This document shows, piece after piece, positions 38,757 to 47,342 of a stretch of 64,000 nucleotides of DNA. How positions within the stretch are numbered: the stretch's first letter is position 1; each line of letters opens with the position of its first letter. The DNA lies in contig CADEFU010000003.1 in assembly GCA_902826695.1 (NCBI GenBank), forward strand, positions 248,001 to 312,000, in the 5' to 3' direction. Source of the DNA: an uncultured Alphaproteobacteria bacterium (GTDB taxonomy: Bacteria; Pseudomonadota; Alphaproteobacteria; Micropepsales; Micropepsaceae). Below the pieces are notes generated by a model, which worked only from the letters and a program-made list of their open reading frames with translations, had not been told where the DNA came from and did no database searches. The position numbers and the translations under genes were made by a program.

Positions 38757-40202
38757 CTATCCGACCCAGGCAAGTTCCCGCTGGGTCGCGCGCGCTGCCA
38801 AAACGCGCGCCAACCGCTTCGAGGCTTCGCGTAGCACTTCGGGCCGGAAGCCCGCGAAGCCGAGCAACAGGCCGGCATCGCGGGGTTCGCCGGCATAGAA
38901 ACGGCTCAGCGGTTCTACGGCGAGGCCAGCTTCGCGCGCGGCGCCGGCAAACGCTGCATCGTCGGTGGGATAGCGGAAGCGTGCGAAGAGATGCATGCCG
39001 CAATCGACCGGATCGGTTTGAAGAAACGCAGCGCAGTCCTCCGCAAGCGCGCTCCGCAACACGTCGCGGCGCTCCGCAACGGCATCACGGCTGCGCCGCA
39101 GGTGCTTTGAGAAGTGGCCCGAGGCGATGAACTCGGCGAGCACGATCTGGTTCGGCACCGTGGTGTAGCGCTCCGACATCTGCAGCGCGCTGGCGAAGCG
39201 CTCTGCCAGTTCGGCCGGCACGACAAGATAAGCAAGCCGCAATGACGGAAAGATCGTGGTGCTGAACGTGTTCATGTAGAGGACGTGCGCGGTGTCGTCC
39301 ATCGCCACCATCGGCGCGACATTCGTTCGCTCGTTGCGGAACTCGTAACCGTAGTCGTCCTCGATGATGAACGCGCCCGTTTCGCGCGACCAGTCCAGCA
39401 GCGCGCGCTTGCGGGTGGCGGACAGTTGGGTCCCAGACGGAAACTGACGTGACCCGCTTACCACCGCCATCGCGGCGCGCGGCGCCTGCCGCTTGCCGTC
39501 GGCGACATTCATGCCTTCGCGATCTACCGCGACGGCGATCGGCGCAACTCCGGCGGCTGTCAACGCAGGCCTTACCCCAGGGTAGCAAGGATTTTCTGTC
39601 CAGGCGGAGCTACCCGCTGGGCACAACAACTCGCCAGCCAACAAGATGCCGGCATGCGCGCTAGGCACGATGACGATCCGTGCGGGCGTGCATTTGATGC
39701 CGCGCGTAGAGGCAAGATGGGTCGCTATCGCCGCGCGCAGGTCCGGCCAGCCGGCGCCCGAGCCTACCTGAAGTGCGTCCAGTGGAATGTTCTGCCAGCT
39801 TCTTGTCTGGATGCGGCGCCAAATGTTCAGCGGAAACACATCAAGTGCGGTCGCGCCAAGCGAGAACGGCATATTTGGCGGCACCTCGTCGGCCACGCGC
39901 GGTTCGGCGCGCTGCTCAACCAGGCCACCGGTCCAGTTCACGTAAGTCCCCGAGCGCTTTCGCGACTCGACAAGCCCTTCGGCGGCGAGAAGGTCGATCG
40001 CCATCACCGCGGTCCAGCGCGACACGCCCGCATCCTTCGCAATTAGGCGCGTGCCGGGCAACTTCTCGCCGTGTACCCAAATGCCGGCCAGAATGAGGTC
40101 GCGCAAGTTCTGGGAGAGACGGCGCGCGAGCGCGAGTTCGGTGTCACCGCCACCGAGACTTACGATCCCATTTGTTGCGCGCCGCATGTCGGCAACCCCC
40201 AA
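38757..40202 (-). CDS. MocR/GabR-type GntR regulator lacking the PLP lysine
   Basis: 481 aa. N-terminal GntR winged helix (LRDLILAGIWVHGEKLPGTRLIAKDAGVSR, LESR-like VESRKRSGTYV) fused to an aminotransferase class I-like domain (GWPDLRAAIATHLASTRGI, GSRQFPSGTQLSATRKRALLDW, IIEDDYGYEF). In the family the PLP Schiff-base lysine lies in GTFSK; here the segment reads NTFSTTIFPSLRLAYLV, so Lys is replaced by Thr while the Asp and Tyr of EDDY remain. It probably no longer binds PLP as an internal aldimine and may sense another ligand or none. Confidence 0.9.
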   Translation of the reverse strand: MGVADMRRATNGIVSLGGGDTELALARRLSQNLRDLILAGIWVHGEKLPGTRLIAKDAGVSRWTAVMAIDLLAAEGLVESRKRSGTYVNWTGGLVEQRAEPRVADEVPPNMPFSLGATALDVFPLNIWRRIQTRSWQNIPLDALQVGSGAGWPDLRAAIATHLASTRGIKCTPARIVIVPSAHAGILLAGELLCPAGSSAWTENPCYPGVRPALTAAGVAPIAVAVDREGMNVADGKRQAPRAAMAVVSGSRQFPSGTQLSATRKRALLDWSRETGAFIIEDDYGYEFRNERTNVAPMVAMDDTAHVLYMNTFSTTIFPSLRLAYLVVPAELAERFASALQMSERYTTVPNQIVLAEFIASGHFSKHLRRSRDAVAERRDVLRSALAEDCAAFLQTDPVDCGMHLFARFRYPTDDAAFAGAAREAGLAVEPLSRFYAGEPRDAGLLLGFAGFRPEVLREASKRLARVLAARATQRELAWVG

Positions 40203-40417
40203 TTCAACCGCAGCAATCGTAACACCGCTTCGTCAATCCGATTTCAAATACGCGTGAAGCAAATCCCAAAATTCTGGGTGCAATCGCTGAGCATGAATCG
40301 AGCAAAAGCCTTGCTTAATCATCACTTAAGCGTGCGAAGCAGTGCGTGCGCAGGCCAGTTTCGTTCGGTTGCGCCGGGCCAGAGCTTGATGGCTTTTGTC
40401 TTTTCCACCATATTGAT

Positions 40418-40429
40418 ATGCATATGCAT
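40418..40429. promoter_or_regulatory. Palindrome ATGCATATGCAT, candidate MarR operator
   Basis: A perfect 12-bp palindrome lies 16 bases before the marR-type start codon in an otherwise ordinary intergenic gap. MarR-family repressors usually bind such short palindromes in their own promoter. Confidence 0.4.
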
Positions 40430-40445
40430 GTAAAACGGTGCGGGC

Positions 40446-40895
40446 ATGAAGAGAACGATTGGCGGACTGGATCTAACTGCGACCGGCGCGTGCGGTGCCT
40501 TCAATCTGAAGCGCGCGGCGCGCGCGGTGGCGCGGGTCTACGACGCCCAGCTCCTTCGCGTGGGCCTACGCTCGACTCAATTCACAACCCTGGTAGCAGC
40601 GGCAAAGGCGGGACCCGCGCCGGTCGGCCACCTTGCCGAGATGACCGGAATGGACCAGACGACCATGACGCGCGGGCTGCAGCTGATGGCACGCCAGGGT
40701 CTGGTCTCAATCGCAAAGCGCGGCAGTGGCCGTACGAAGATCGTGACGCTGACGCGGGAAGGTGAGCGGTTGCTAAAGCGCGCGACGCCGCTTTGGCGGG
40801 CCGCGCACGCTGGCTTCACCTCAACATTCGGTCCGACGAAGTGGCGGACCATGCAACGTGAGCTCGAGCGCGCGGCCGCACTGCAGAAGTCGTAA
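40446..40895 (+). CDS. MarR family transcriptional regulator
   Basis: 149 aa. Winged-helix core: LRSTQFTTLVAAAKAGPAPVGHLAEMTGMDQTTMTRGLQLMARQGLV (helices 2 to 4), then wing IAKRGSGRTKIVTLTREGERLLKRA. N- and C-terminal helices for dimerisation are present. Ligand unknown. No divergent partner close by; the palindrome at 40418 suggests self-regulation. Confidence 0.9.
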   Translation: MKRTIGGLDLTATGACGAFNLKRAARAVARVYDAQLLRVGLRSTQFTTLVAAAKAGPAPVGHLAEMTGMDQTTMTRGLQLMARQGLVSIAKRGSGRTKIVTLTREGERLLKRATPLWRAAHAGFTSTFGPTKWRTMQRELERAAALQKS

Positions 40896-40931
40896 CGAAC
40901 GCACGCCCCTCAGCTTCGCTCTCGCGGCCCG

Positions 40932-41930
40932 CTAGGGCGCGGGTAAGGTCAGCGCCTGGCCCAAGAACGCACGCGTTCTCTCCCACCCATCGGCGAGCGC
41001 CGCGTTCGTACCCTTGTTCGTGCCGCCGAGCATCGAGAACATTTCGTAGCGCGGATCGCTCTCCGCGACCGGCACGCCGAACGCATAGTGCCCCGCGTCG
41101 CCGTACGCGAGCAGCGTCACATCGGGTGCGCCTTTCTCTTTCGCCCGCGCTTCGATCATTCGCGACATCGGACATGACGGCCAAACGACATCTTTCTCCG
41201 CGCAGATAAGCAGCATACGTGCCTTGATTTGCTCCACCGGGATCACAACGTCGGGCTTGGCCGCTTGCACCCGCGCCAGGCTGGCGAGCCATTCGGCGGC
41301 GTAGAAGTCGAAGGCAAAGCCGACATCCTCAACCGACATGTAGGCAAGAGGTTTGCCGCCATCGGTCCACGCGGCACCCGGCGACGAGAAGGGATTGTTC
41401 CAATCGAACCCCGCCCACACCGCATTGGCGGGCATGCCGAGCACGAGCGCGCGGATTTCCGGATGGCGGATCGCAAGGATTTGGGCAACTTCGGTGCCGC
41501 GCGACCACCCCGCGATTGCAATGCGCGTTGGATCGACTTCCGGCCGCGCCTTCAACCAAGCGAGCGCACGCTCAAATCTCTCAAGTGGCAAGTCCACCAT
41601 CCGCGAAGGTAACCCCGGCCCGCGATGATAGGCCAGATGCAGCGCATGATAGCCCTCGCCCTGCAGCGCTTTCGCGAGACCGGTCATCTCGGATCCGAGC
41701 CCGCCCTCGCTGCCACCGAGGACGAGCACGGCGGGCAGCTTCCCCTCGCGCTGCGCCGGATAGAAATTGGCGAGCAAACCGTCGTCCGTAACGCGTACGC
41801 CGCCAGGCCGCGGGTCGACAAGCTCCAGCTTCGGTATCCACGGCTTCGCATTCCAAACCCACACACCGCCCGCGACCAGAAGCACCAGCAAAACCCCAAA
41901 CACGATGCCAATTCGGCGAACCCAGACCAT
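40932..41930 (-). CDS. Alpha/beta hydrolase, BAAT/acyl-CoA thioesterase-like
   Basis: 332 aa. One N-terminal membrane helix (IGIVFGVLLVLLVAGGVWVW), then an alpha/beta hydrolase fold: LPAVLVLGGSEGGLGSEM, nucleophile elbow IAGWSRGTEVAQ (Ser), acid near LLICAEKDVVWPS and His in YGDAGHYAFG. The GWSRG-x-E region and the C-terminal part match the BAAT C-terminal domain found in acyl-CoA thioesterases and bile-acid conjugating enzymes. The ATG at 41930 comes two bases after the MerR stop, with GAGG upstream, so the two are one operon. Confidence 0.85.
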   Translation of the reverse strand: MVWVRRIGIVFGVLLVLLVAGGVWVWNAKPWIPKLELVDPRPGGVRVTDDGLLANFYPAQREGKLPAVLVLGGSEGGLGSEMTGLAKALQGEGYHALHLAYHRGPGLPSRMVDLPLERFERALAWLKARPEVDPTRIAIAGWSRGTEVAQILAIRHPEIRALVLGMPANAVWAGFDWNNPFSSPGAAWTDGGKPLAYMSVEDVGFAFDFYAAEWLASLARVQAAKPDVVIPVEQIKARMLLICAEKDVVWPSCPMSRMIEARAKEKGAPDVTLLAYGDAGHYAFGVPVAESDPRYEMFSMLGGTNKGTNAALADGWERTRAFLGQALTLPAP

Positions 41931-41932
41931 GC

Positions 41933-42724
41933 TTACGACCTCTTCTTTGCCTGTTTGGTTTTCCGCTCGCGCGCCTCGCGCGCGGCTTTGATGAATTCGA
42001 CGACCTCTCGCGTCATCGGCTGGTTCACGTTCTGACCCCAATCGCCGACATTGAGCCAAAACGAACGCGCCTCGCGCTTCTGCTCTTTCGTGGCGACACT
42101 GTTGAACGGCTTCAGCAACTCGTTCCACCTGTCGAGCAGCGCCTGACCCTTTGCGGATGCCGGATCGAGCGGCAGTGCGGCCTTAATGTCGGCGGCAATC
42201 GCCCACCAAGCTTTGTCGTGCGCTTCTGGATCGATGCGCGCCAAAAGCCGTGTCTGCATCTTCACCCACGCACGTTGGCGCGCCGGTGAAAAGTACTTGT
42301 CGAAGACCTTCCGCCAGCTTTCGTCCTGCTCGCACTGTTCGCCTGCTTCGACGAGCCGGCAAAGCACGTCAACGTCTGTGCCTCCACCGCGCTCGATCTC
42401 CCGCGCAATGCCTTGAAGCAACGTCAGTGACGACTGCACCGATGCGGCTTGCGCGCGCAAACTCTCGATCTGCGCCTTCACGAGTGTCTTCGCATCGACC
42501 TTCGCCGCGAGCAGCCGCTCGATCTCGTCCAAGCTGAACCCGGCGCGCTTCAAAATGCGCACACTGGCAAGCGCCCTGAGCGCCTCGGCCCCATAGAGCC
42601 GCTGACCGGCCGCCGAACGATCGGGTTTGACGAGCCCCAGTTGCTCGTAGTGCCGAATCGCGCGCTCGGTCAGCCCCGTGCGCGCCACCACATCGCCAAT
42701 CTTTAAAAGTCTCAAGCGTGCCAT
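41933..42724 (-). CDS. MerR family regulator, 263 aa
   Basis: N-terminal MerR domain (LLKIGDVVARTGLTERAIRHYEQLGLVKPDRS, GQRLYGAEALRALASVRIL) followed by a dimer helix and a C-terminal region (RQRAWVKMQTRLLARIDPEAHDKAWWAIA) of the TipAS-like helical type. It lacks the Cys pattern of metal sensors. It precedes the hydrolase gene by two bases and probably controls it. Confidence 0.9.
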   Translation of the reverse strand: MARLRLLKIGDVVARTGLTERAIRHYEQLGLVKPDRSAAGQRLYGAEALRALASVRILKRAGFSLDEIERLLAAKVDAKTLVKAQIESLRAQAASVQSSLTLLQGIAREIERGGGTDVDVLCRLVEAGEQCEQDESWRKVFDKYFSPARQRAWVKMQTRLLARIDPEAHDKAWWAIAADIKAALPLDPASAKGQALLDRWNELLKPFNSVATKEQKREARSFWLNVGDWGQNVNQPMTREVVEFIKAAREARERKTKQAKKRS

Positions 42725-42794
42725 CCCGGACGTTCTAATCCCTGACGTAACGTCAGAAGCAAGGGGAGGGGAGAGGCCCGGAATTCAGCGAAAT

Positions 42795-44204
42795 CTAAGT
42801 ACGCACGACCTTGCCCGGGTTCATAATTCCCTTCGGATCGAGCGCCCGCTTCACAGCCCGCATCGTCTCAAGCGCGGCAGGGCTCTTGTAGCGCGTGATC
42901 TCGTCGATCTTGGCTTGTCCGATCCCATGCTCCGCGCTGATCGAGCCGCCATAGGTATGCACGATGTCGTGCACGATCCGGTTCACCTCATCGACGCGGG
43001 CCAGGAACGTTGCCTTATCGCTGCCGGAAGGTTGCGAAATGTTGAAGTGAATGTTCCCGTCGCCCAGATGCCCGAATGGCACCGGCCGCGCGCCCGGCAC
43101 CGCCGCGACAACAGCGCGCGAAGCCTCGCCCAAGAACCGCGGGATCGCCGAGATCGGTACCGACACGTCGTGCTTGATGCTCCCGCCTTCCGGCTTCTGC
43201 GCCTCCGAGAGGTTGTCGCGCAACCGCCAAAACGCCTCGCGATGACTGAGCGACTGCGCCACAGCGCCGTCGACGATCAGCCCGGCGCTCGCCGCATCGG
43301 CAAGCAGCTGCTGCGCCGCACCGATCTGCGCCTCGGCAAACAGCGACAGATCGAGCAGCACATACCACGGATAGGCGCGGTCGAATGGGTCGCGCGCGGC
43401 CGGCATATGCTTCACGACAAACTCAAGCCCGATGCGCGGCATCAACTCGAACGCAGTGACGCTTGCACTTTGCGCTCGTGCAAAGTTCAACAGTGCAATG
43501 GCCTTGTCCACGCTCTCGACCGCCACGATCGCGGTCTCGATCTCGGCGGGTTTGGGGTAAAGCTTCAATACAGCCCCCGTAACGACGCCAAGCGTCCCCT
43601 CCGCGCCGATAAAGAGCTGTTTCAAGTCGTACCCGGTATTGTCCTTGCGCAGCGCGCCAAGCCCGTTCCAAATCTCACCGCTCGGCAAGACCGCTTCCAA
43701 GCCCAGCACAAGCTCGCGCATGTTCCCGTAGGCAAGCACGCCCGTGCCCCCGGCATTCGTCGAGATCAGCCCGCCGATCGTTGCCGATCCTTCCGAGGCA
43801 AGGCTCAAGGGAAACAAGCGGTCCTCTGCGTCTGCTGCCGCTTGCACGTCCGCCAAGATACATCCCGCATCGACGGTCATCGTGTTCGCCATCGCATCGG
43901 TGACGCGAACCCGCTTGAGGCGCTTCAATGACAGCAACACTTCACCTGACGGAATCTGCCCGCCGACGAGCCCCGTGTTACCGCCTTGCGGCACGAGCGG
44001 CGTCCCCGTCGCCGCACACACGCGCACGATCTCGCAAACCGAGGCCACTGTCGAAGGCTTCAGCAACAGCGGCGTCGTGCCCCGCCACCGCTCCCGCCAC
44101 TCGACAAGATGGGGCGCGATCTCTGCCGGGTCCTCGCTCCAGCCGCCGGTACCGGCGGCGTGCTTCAATCGGTTCAACACATCGGGAGGTGGGGAGCTTG
44201 CCAT
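42795..44204 (-). CDS. FAD-binding oxidoreductase, D-2-hydroxyglutarate/D-lactate dehydrogenase type
   Basis: 469 aa. N-terminal FAD-binding domain of the PCMH/VAO fold (LVPQGGNTGLVGGQIPSGEVLLS, ASEGSATIGGLISTNAGGTGVLAYGNMRELVLG) and a C-terminal GlcD-type domain with HLGDGNIHFNI and AEHGIGQAK carrying the metal and substrate His residues. Oxidises a D-2-hydroxyacid, probably with ETF as acceptor. I choose ATG 44204 (MASSPPPD) since the longer frame overlaps the tsaC-like gene. Confidence 0.9.
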   Translation of the reverse strand: MASSPPPDVLNRLKHAAGTGGWSEDPAEIAPHLVEWRERWRGTTPLLLKPSTVASVCEIVRVCAATGTPLVPQGGNTGLVGGQIPSGEVLLSLKRLKRVRVTDAMANTMTVDAGCILADVQAAADAEDRLFPLSLASEGSATIGGLISTNAGGTGVLAYGNMRELVLGLEAVLPSGEIWNGLGALRKDNTGYDLKQLFIGAEGTLGVVTGAVLKLYPKPAEIETAIVAVESVDKAIALLNFARAQSASVTAFELMPRIGLEFVVKHMPAARDPFDRAYPWYVLLDLSLFAEAQIGAAQQLLADAASAGLIVDGAVAQSLSHREAFWRLRDNLSEAQKPEGGSIKHDVSVPISAIPRFLGEASRAVVAAVPGARPVPFGHLGDGNIHFNISQPSGSDKATFLARVDEVNRIVHDIVHTYGGSISAEHGIGQAKIDEITRYKSPAALETMRAVKRALDPKGIMNPGKVVRT

Positions 44205-44214
44205 GCCTTGCACA

Positions 44215-45174
44215 CTACTCGCGAACCGCGGCGCGTTGAAGACGGTCGTTGATGGCCTCGCCAAGCCCCGCGACCGGAACCGGCATCACCGCAATACCCC
44301 GCGCGCCTGCCGCGTCGAGCTTACGCAGCATCGCAAAGAGATGCGCCGCCGCCTCGACAAGATCGCCCGATGCGCTCAAATTCTGCGTCACCATTGCACC
44401 TTCGAGCGCCGGACCAAACGCCAACAGCGCCTCGTCCGCGGCGACCGACGTCGCATTCAGCCTGAGCGGCGTCGCGGTCGCATAGTGCCGCTTCAATCGC
44501 CCCGGCGAATGCGGCGCCGCCTCGCTGTCGGAGCCACGCCCCAGCGCACCGACAACCGCTTCGATATCCGCGCGCGTGATCGCCCCGGGCCTGAGCAACG
44601 TCGCGCGAGTCTCGCCGAGGCCCACGATCGTGGACTCAAGCCCATGCGTCGTCGCCCCGCCGTCGAGAATGAGCGCAACCGCTTCGCCAAGGCTATCTGC
44701 CACATGCCGCGCGTTCGTCGGTGAAACGCTCCCTGACCGGTTCGCACTCGGCGCAGCCAGCGGCCCGCCAAACGTCTCAAGCAACTGCTGCGCAACCGGA
44801 TGCACCGGCACCCGCAGCGCAATCGTCTCCAACCCCGCTGTCGCCAGCCACGAGATGCCGCAGTCCTTGACCCGCGGCACAACCAGGGTCAGCGCCCCCG
44901 GCCAAAACCGCGCCGCGAGCGTCCGCGCCCGCGCATCGAAAACGCCATATCGTTCTGCTGCCGCGAGGTCGCGCACATGCACGATAAGCGGATTGAACTG
45001 CGGCCGCCCCTTGGCCGCGAAGATGCCCGCAACCGCTTCGTCGCTCCGCGCATCCGCGCCGAGCCCGTACACCGTCTCCGTCGGAAACGCGACGAGCCTG
45101 CCTTCGGATAGCAGTCGTGCGGCTTTCGCCAGCGCTGCTGGCGTGGGATCGGTAATGTTGGAAACTGGCACCAT
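44215..45174 (-). CDS. L-threonylcarbamoyladenylate synthase (Sua5/TsaC)
   Basis: 319 aa. First enzyme of tRNA t6A37 formation. LVAFPTETVYGLGADARSDEAVAGIFAAKGRPQFNPLIVHV is the hallmark of the YrdC domain, with APSANRSGSVSPT and the TIVGLGETRATLLRPGAI motif; the extra C-terminal 110 residues are the Sua5 domain (HSPGRLKRHYATATPL), so it is the long Sua5 form rather than short TsaC. ATG 45174 (MVPVSN) is chosen. Ten bases separate it from the FAD oxidoreductase start. Confidence 0.93.
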   Translation of the reverse strand: MVPVSNITDPTPAALAKAARLLSEGRLVAFPTETVYGLGADARSDEAVAGIFAAKGRPQFNPLIVHVRDLAAAERYGVFDARARTLAARFWPGALTLVVPRVKDCGISWLATAGLETIALRVPVHPVAQQLLETFGGPLAAPSANRSGSVSPTNARHVADSLGEAVALILDGGATTHGLESTIVGLGETRATLLRPGAITRADIEAVVGALGRGSDSEAAPHSPGRLKRHYATATPLRLNATSVAADEALLAFGPALEGAMVTQNLSASGDLVEAAAHLFAMLRKLDAAGARGIAVMPVPVAGLGEAINDRLQRAAVRE

Positions 45175-45239
45175 GACGTCTAATAGCGGGAACAAATACG
45201 AGGCGAAAGGCGGAGCTCCGCCTAGATGAAGAGGTTTGG

Positions 45240-45446
45240 ATGAAATCGGTATATTTGGTGTTTCACGTTCGCCGTGACAAAAGGTCGGAGGACGTCAAGT
45301 TGATCGGCGCTTACTCGACCCGCGTAAGAGCGGAGGCGGCAATAAAGCGCCTGAAGAGACGTCCCGGTTTCGACCGATACCCCGACAGCTTTCACATCGA
45401 TCGATATGAACTCGATCGCGACCATTGGGTAGAGGGGTTTGGTTAG
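45240..45446 (+). CDS. Small conserved protein, 68 aa
   Basis: MKSVYLVFHVRRDKRSEDVKLIGAY then STRVRAEAAIKRLKRRPGF and DSFHIDRYELDRDHWVEGF. The pattern V-Y-L-x-x-H-V followed by a helix and D-R-D-H-W-x-E-G-F resembles a widespread short family (DUF7336-like) seen singly in many bacteria. Function unknown. It sits between divergent and convergent neighbours with its own promoter. Confidence 0.7.
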   Translation: MKSVYLVFHVRRDKRSEDVKLIGAYSTRVRAEAAIKRLKRRPGFDRYPDSFHIDRYELDRDHWVEGFG

Positions 45447-45449
45447 CGG

Positions 45450-46022
45450 TTACTTCGCGCGCTTGGCCGTCACGTTCACCATGACCTTAACGTCCAGCGC
45501 GACCGACGTGCCGTTGGCAAAGTCGGGCCCCAGACCGACGCCGAACGCGAGCCGCTTCAGCACCGTCTCGCCCTTCATCACCGCAGTGTCGCCCGTGATG
45601 TCGAGCGTGAAGGGCAGGGTGATGTCCTTGCTGACGCCCTTGAGCGTCAATTTCGCCGCCGCCTCATACTTGTTGCCGCCTTTGTGCGCGAAGGAAGTCG
45701 TCTGAAACACCGCCTGCGGAAAGTCGAGAATGTTGAACCAGGCGGGCTTCAGCAGCATCGCGTCGCGCTCGACGAGACCGGTCTTAGCTTCGTCCATCGG
45801 GATCGTGATCCTTGCCGACGAGTGAGCCAGGTCGTCGGTGCTGAACGAAATCTGCGACCCGAAGGCCTTGAACTTTCCCTTCACGACCGCGCCCTCGACC
45901 ACGACCGCAAATTCAAGCGAACTCTTGGCCTGATCGACGTTCCACTTAACCGGCGCCGCGAACGCAGTAACGGCGGCACCAAACGAAGCGAGTGCAATCA
46001 CAAAGAAACGCAGCATGGACAA
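45450..46022 (-). CDS. YceI family periplasmic protein
   Basis: 190 aa. Signal peptide (MLRFFVIALASFGAAVTAFA) and a YceI lipocalin-like barrel: VKWNVDQAKSSLEFAVVVEGAVVKGKFKAF, ITIPMDEAKTGLVERDAML, FPQAVFQTTSFAHKGGNKYEAAAKLTLKGVSKDITLPF. The fold binds isoprenoid chains such as polyprenyl quinones. One of two YceI genes flanking a cytochrome b561. Confidence 0.93.
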   Translation of the reverse strand: MSMLRFFVIALASFGAAVTAFAAPVKWNVDQAKSSLEFAVVVEGAVVKGKFKAFGSQISFSTDDLAHSSARITIPMDEAKTGLVERDAMLLKPAWFNILDFPQAVFQTTSFAHKGGNKYEAAAKLTLKGVSKDITLPFTLDITGDTAVMKGETVLKRLAFGVGLGPDFANGTSVALDVKVMVNVTAKRAK

Positions 46023-46070
46023 ACCTCTGTAGGAGCCGTCACGATTCCGCCATGACGACCAATGGGGCGA

Positions 46071-46631
46071 TCACACCTTCGTAAACGGCAGCATCCTTCT
46101 GAACACCGTATCGCGATCGACGAAGTGGTGTTTCAACGCCGCCGCCACGTGCGCGATCAAGAGCAGGATCATGAGATTGCCGAGCAGCTCATGCGCCTCT
46201 TCAAAGAACTCGTGGGTATCGTGATCGGTTCCAACCGGCAGACTGGGCAGTTCCACCGCTCCGAACAGCATCGTGGGAATGCCCAGGCTCGACGACGATG
46301 CGACCGCCCATCCGGTCAGCGGAATCGCGAGCATCAACGCATAGAGCCCGAAATGGCTGATATGTGCGCCCCACCGCTGCCACGCGGGCATGCCCGCAGG
46401 CAGCGCCGGCACCGGATGCATGAGCCGCCAGCCGATCCGCGCGACGGTTAGCGCCAGCACGGTGATCCCGAACGACTTGTGCATCTGGTAGAGGAAGAAC
46501 TTGTTCGGATCGCTGTTCGGCAATCCGTGCATATACTTGCCGACGATCAGCAGCGAGATGATCGCAAGCGCGATCAGCCAATGCAAAGTCATCGCCACGG
46601 TGCCGTAGCGCGTCGGCGCGTTCGAGGTCAT
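46071..46631 (-). CDS. Cytochrome b561
   Basis: 186 aa, four transmembrane helices with the heme-ligand His in helices 1 and 2 and 4 (TLHWLIALAIISLLIVGKYMHG, FFLYQMHKSFGITVLALTVAR, ELLGNLMILLLIAHVAAALKHHFVDRDTVFRRM). Member of the prokaryotic cytochrome b561 (YodB-type) family that moves electrons between quinol and periplasmic partners. It is flanked by YceI genes on the same strand at 4 and 48 bases, so an operon in quinone handling is likely. Confidence 0.93.
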   Translation of the reverse strand: MTSNAPTRYGTVAMTLHWLIALAIISLLIVGKYMHGLPNSDPNKFFLYQMHKSFGITVLALTVARIGWRLMHPVPALPAGMPAWQRWGAHISHFGLYALMLAIPLTGWAVASSSSLGIPTMLFGAVELPSLPVGTDHDTHEFFEEAHELLGNLMILLLIAHVAAALKHHFVDRDTVFRRMLPFTKV

Positions 46632-46635
46632 CGGT

Positions 46636-47241
46636 CTATTTCTCCGCCAGAAGTTCCGTCTCGATGTAGAGCGTTACCTCATCGCCGATAAACGACCGCC
46701 ACGCAACGTCAGGAAACGCGAAATCGGCATGGCGAAGCTTGGTTGTGGCGGAAAACCCGACGACATAGGTGTTCGCGAACGCGTGCATCTTGCCGCCGTT
46801 GAACGTGGTCTTCAGCGTTACGGGCTTCGTAACTCCGTGCAGTGTCAAATCGCCTGTGATCTCACCCTCGTTCTTGCCCGTGACTTTGATGCTCGTGGAT
46901 TTGAACGTCGCCTTCGGAAACTTCGCGGTCTCGAAGAAGCTGTTCTTGAGTTCGCCGTCCAATTTGTCGCTCGGCGTGTCCAAGCTGTTCATATCGATTT
47001 CGATCGAAATCGAGCTCTTTTCCGGCTGTGCACCGTTGAACGCCATCGACCCGGCGGCAGTGTTGAACCGCCCGCAATAGTCGGCGATCTCGTTATGGCG
47101 GATACAAAACAGGATGCCTGTGTGCGAGGGGTCCAGCTTGTACTTGCCCTTTGGCGCCGCCTGCGGATTGGTTGAGGCATCGGCAAGCACCGGCGCGGCG
47201 GCGACCGCGAACACGCTTGCAAGAAGAGTCGAACGGAACAT
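46636..47241 (-). CDS. YceI family periplasmic protein
   Basis: 201 aa. Signal peptide (MFRSTLLASVFAVAAAPVLA), then YKLDPSHTGILFCIRHNEIADYCGRFNTAAGSMAF, ISIEIDMNSLDTPSDKLDGELKNSFF, FPKATFKSTSIKVTGKNEGEITGDLTLHGVTKPVTL, ending with the conserved DEVTLYIETE. It carries two Cys close together (FCIRH, DYCGR), unlike its partner at 45450. First gene of the YceI-b561-YceI unit. Confidence 0.93.
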   Translation of the reverse strand: MFRSTLLASVFAVAAAPVLADASTNPQAAPKGKYKLDPSHTGILFCIRHNEIADYCGRFNTAAGSMAFNGAQPEKSSISIEIDMNSLDTPSDKLDGELKNSFFETAKFPKATFKSTSIKVTGKNEGEITGDLTLHGVTKPVTLKTTFNGGKMHAFANTYVVGFSATTKLRHADFAFPDVAWRSFIGDEVTLYIETELLAEK

Positions 47242-47342
47242 GTTGGGATTCCTCAACTGGGGGTGAATGTGGCCTCTATAAACGAGAGGCGTTTCCCGAT
47301 AAACCTGGCGCGCTTGGCCAATAGCGATACGCACTCATTTTC

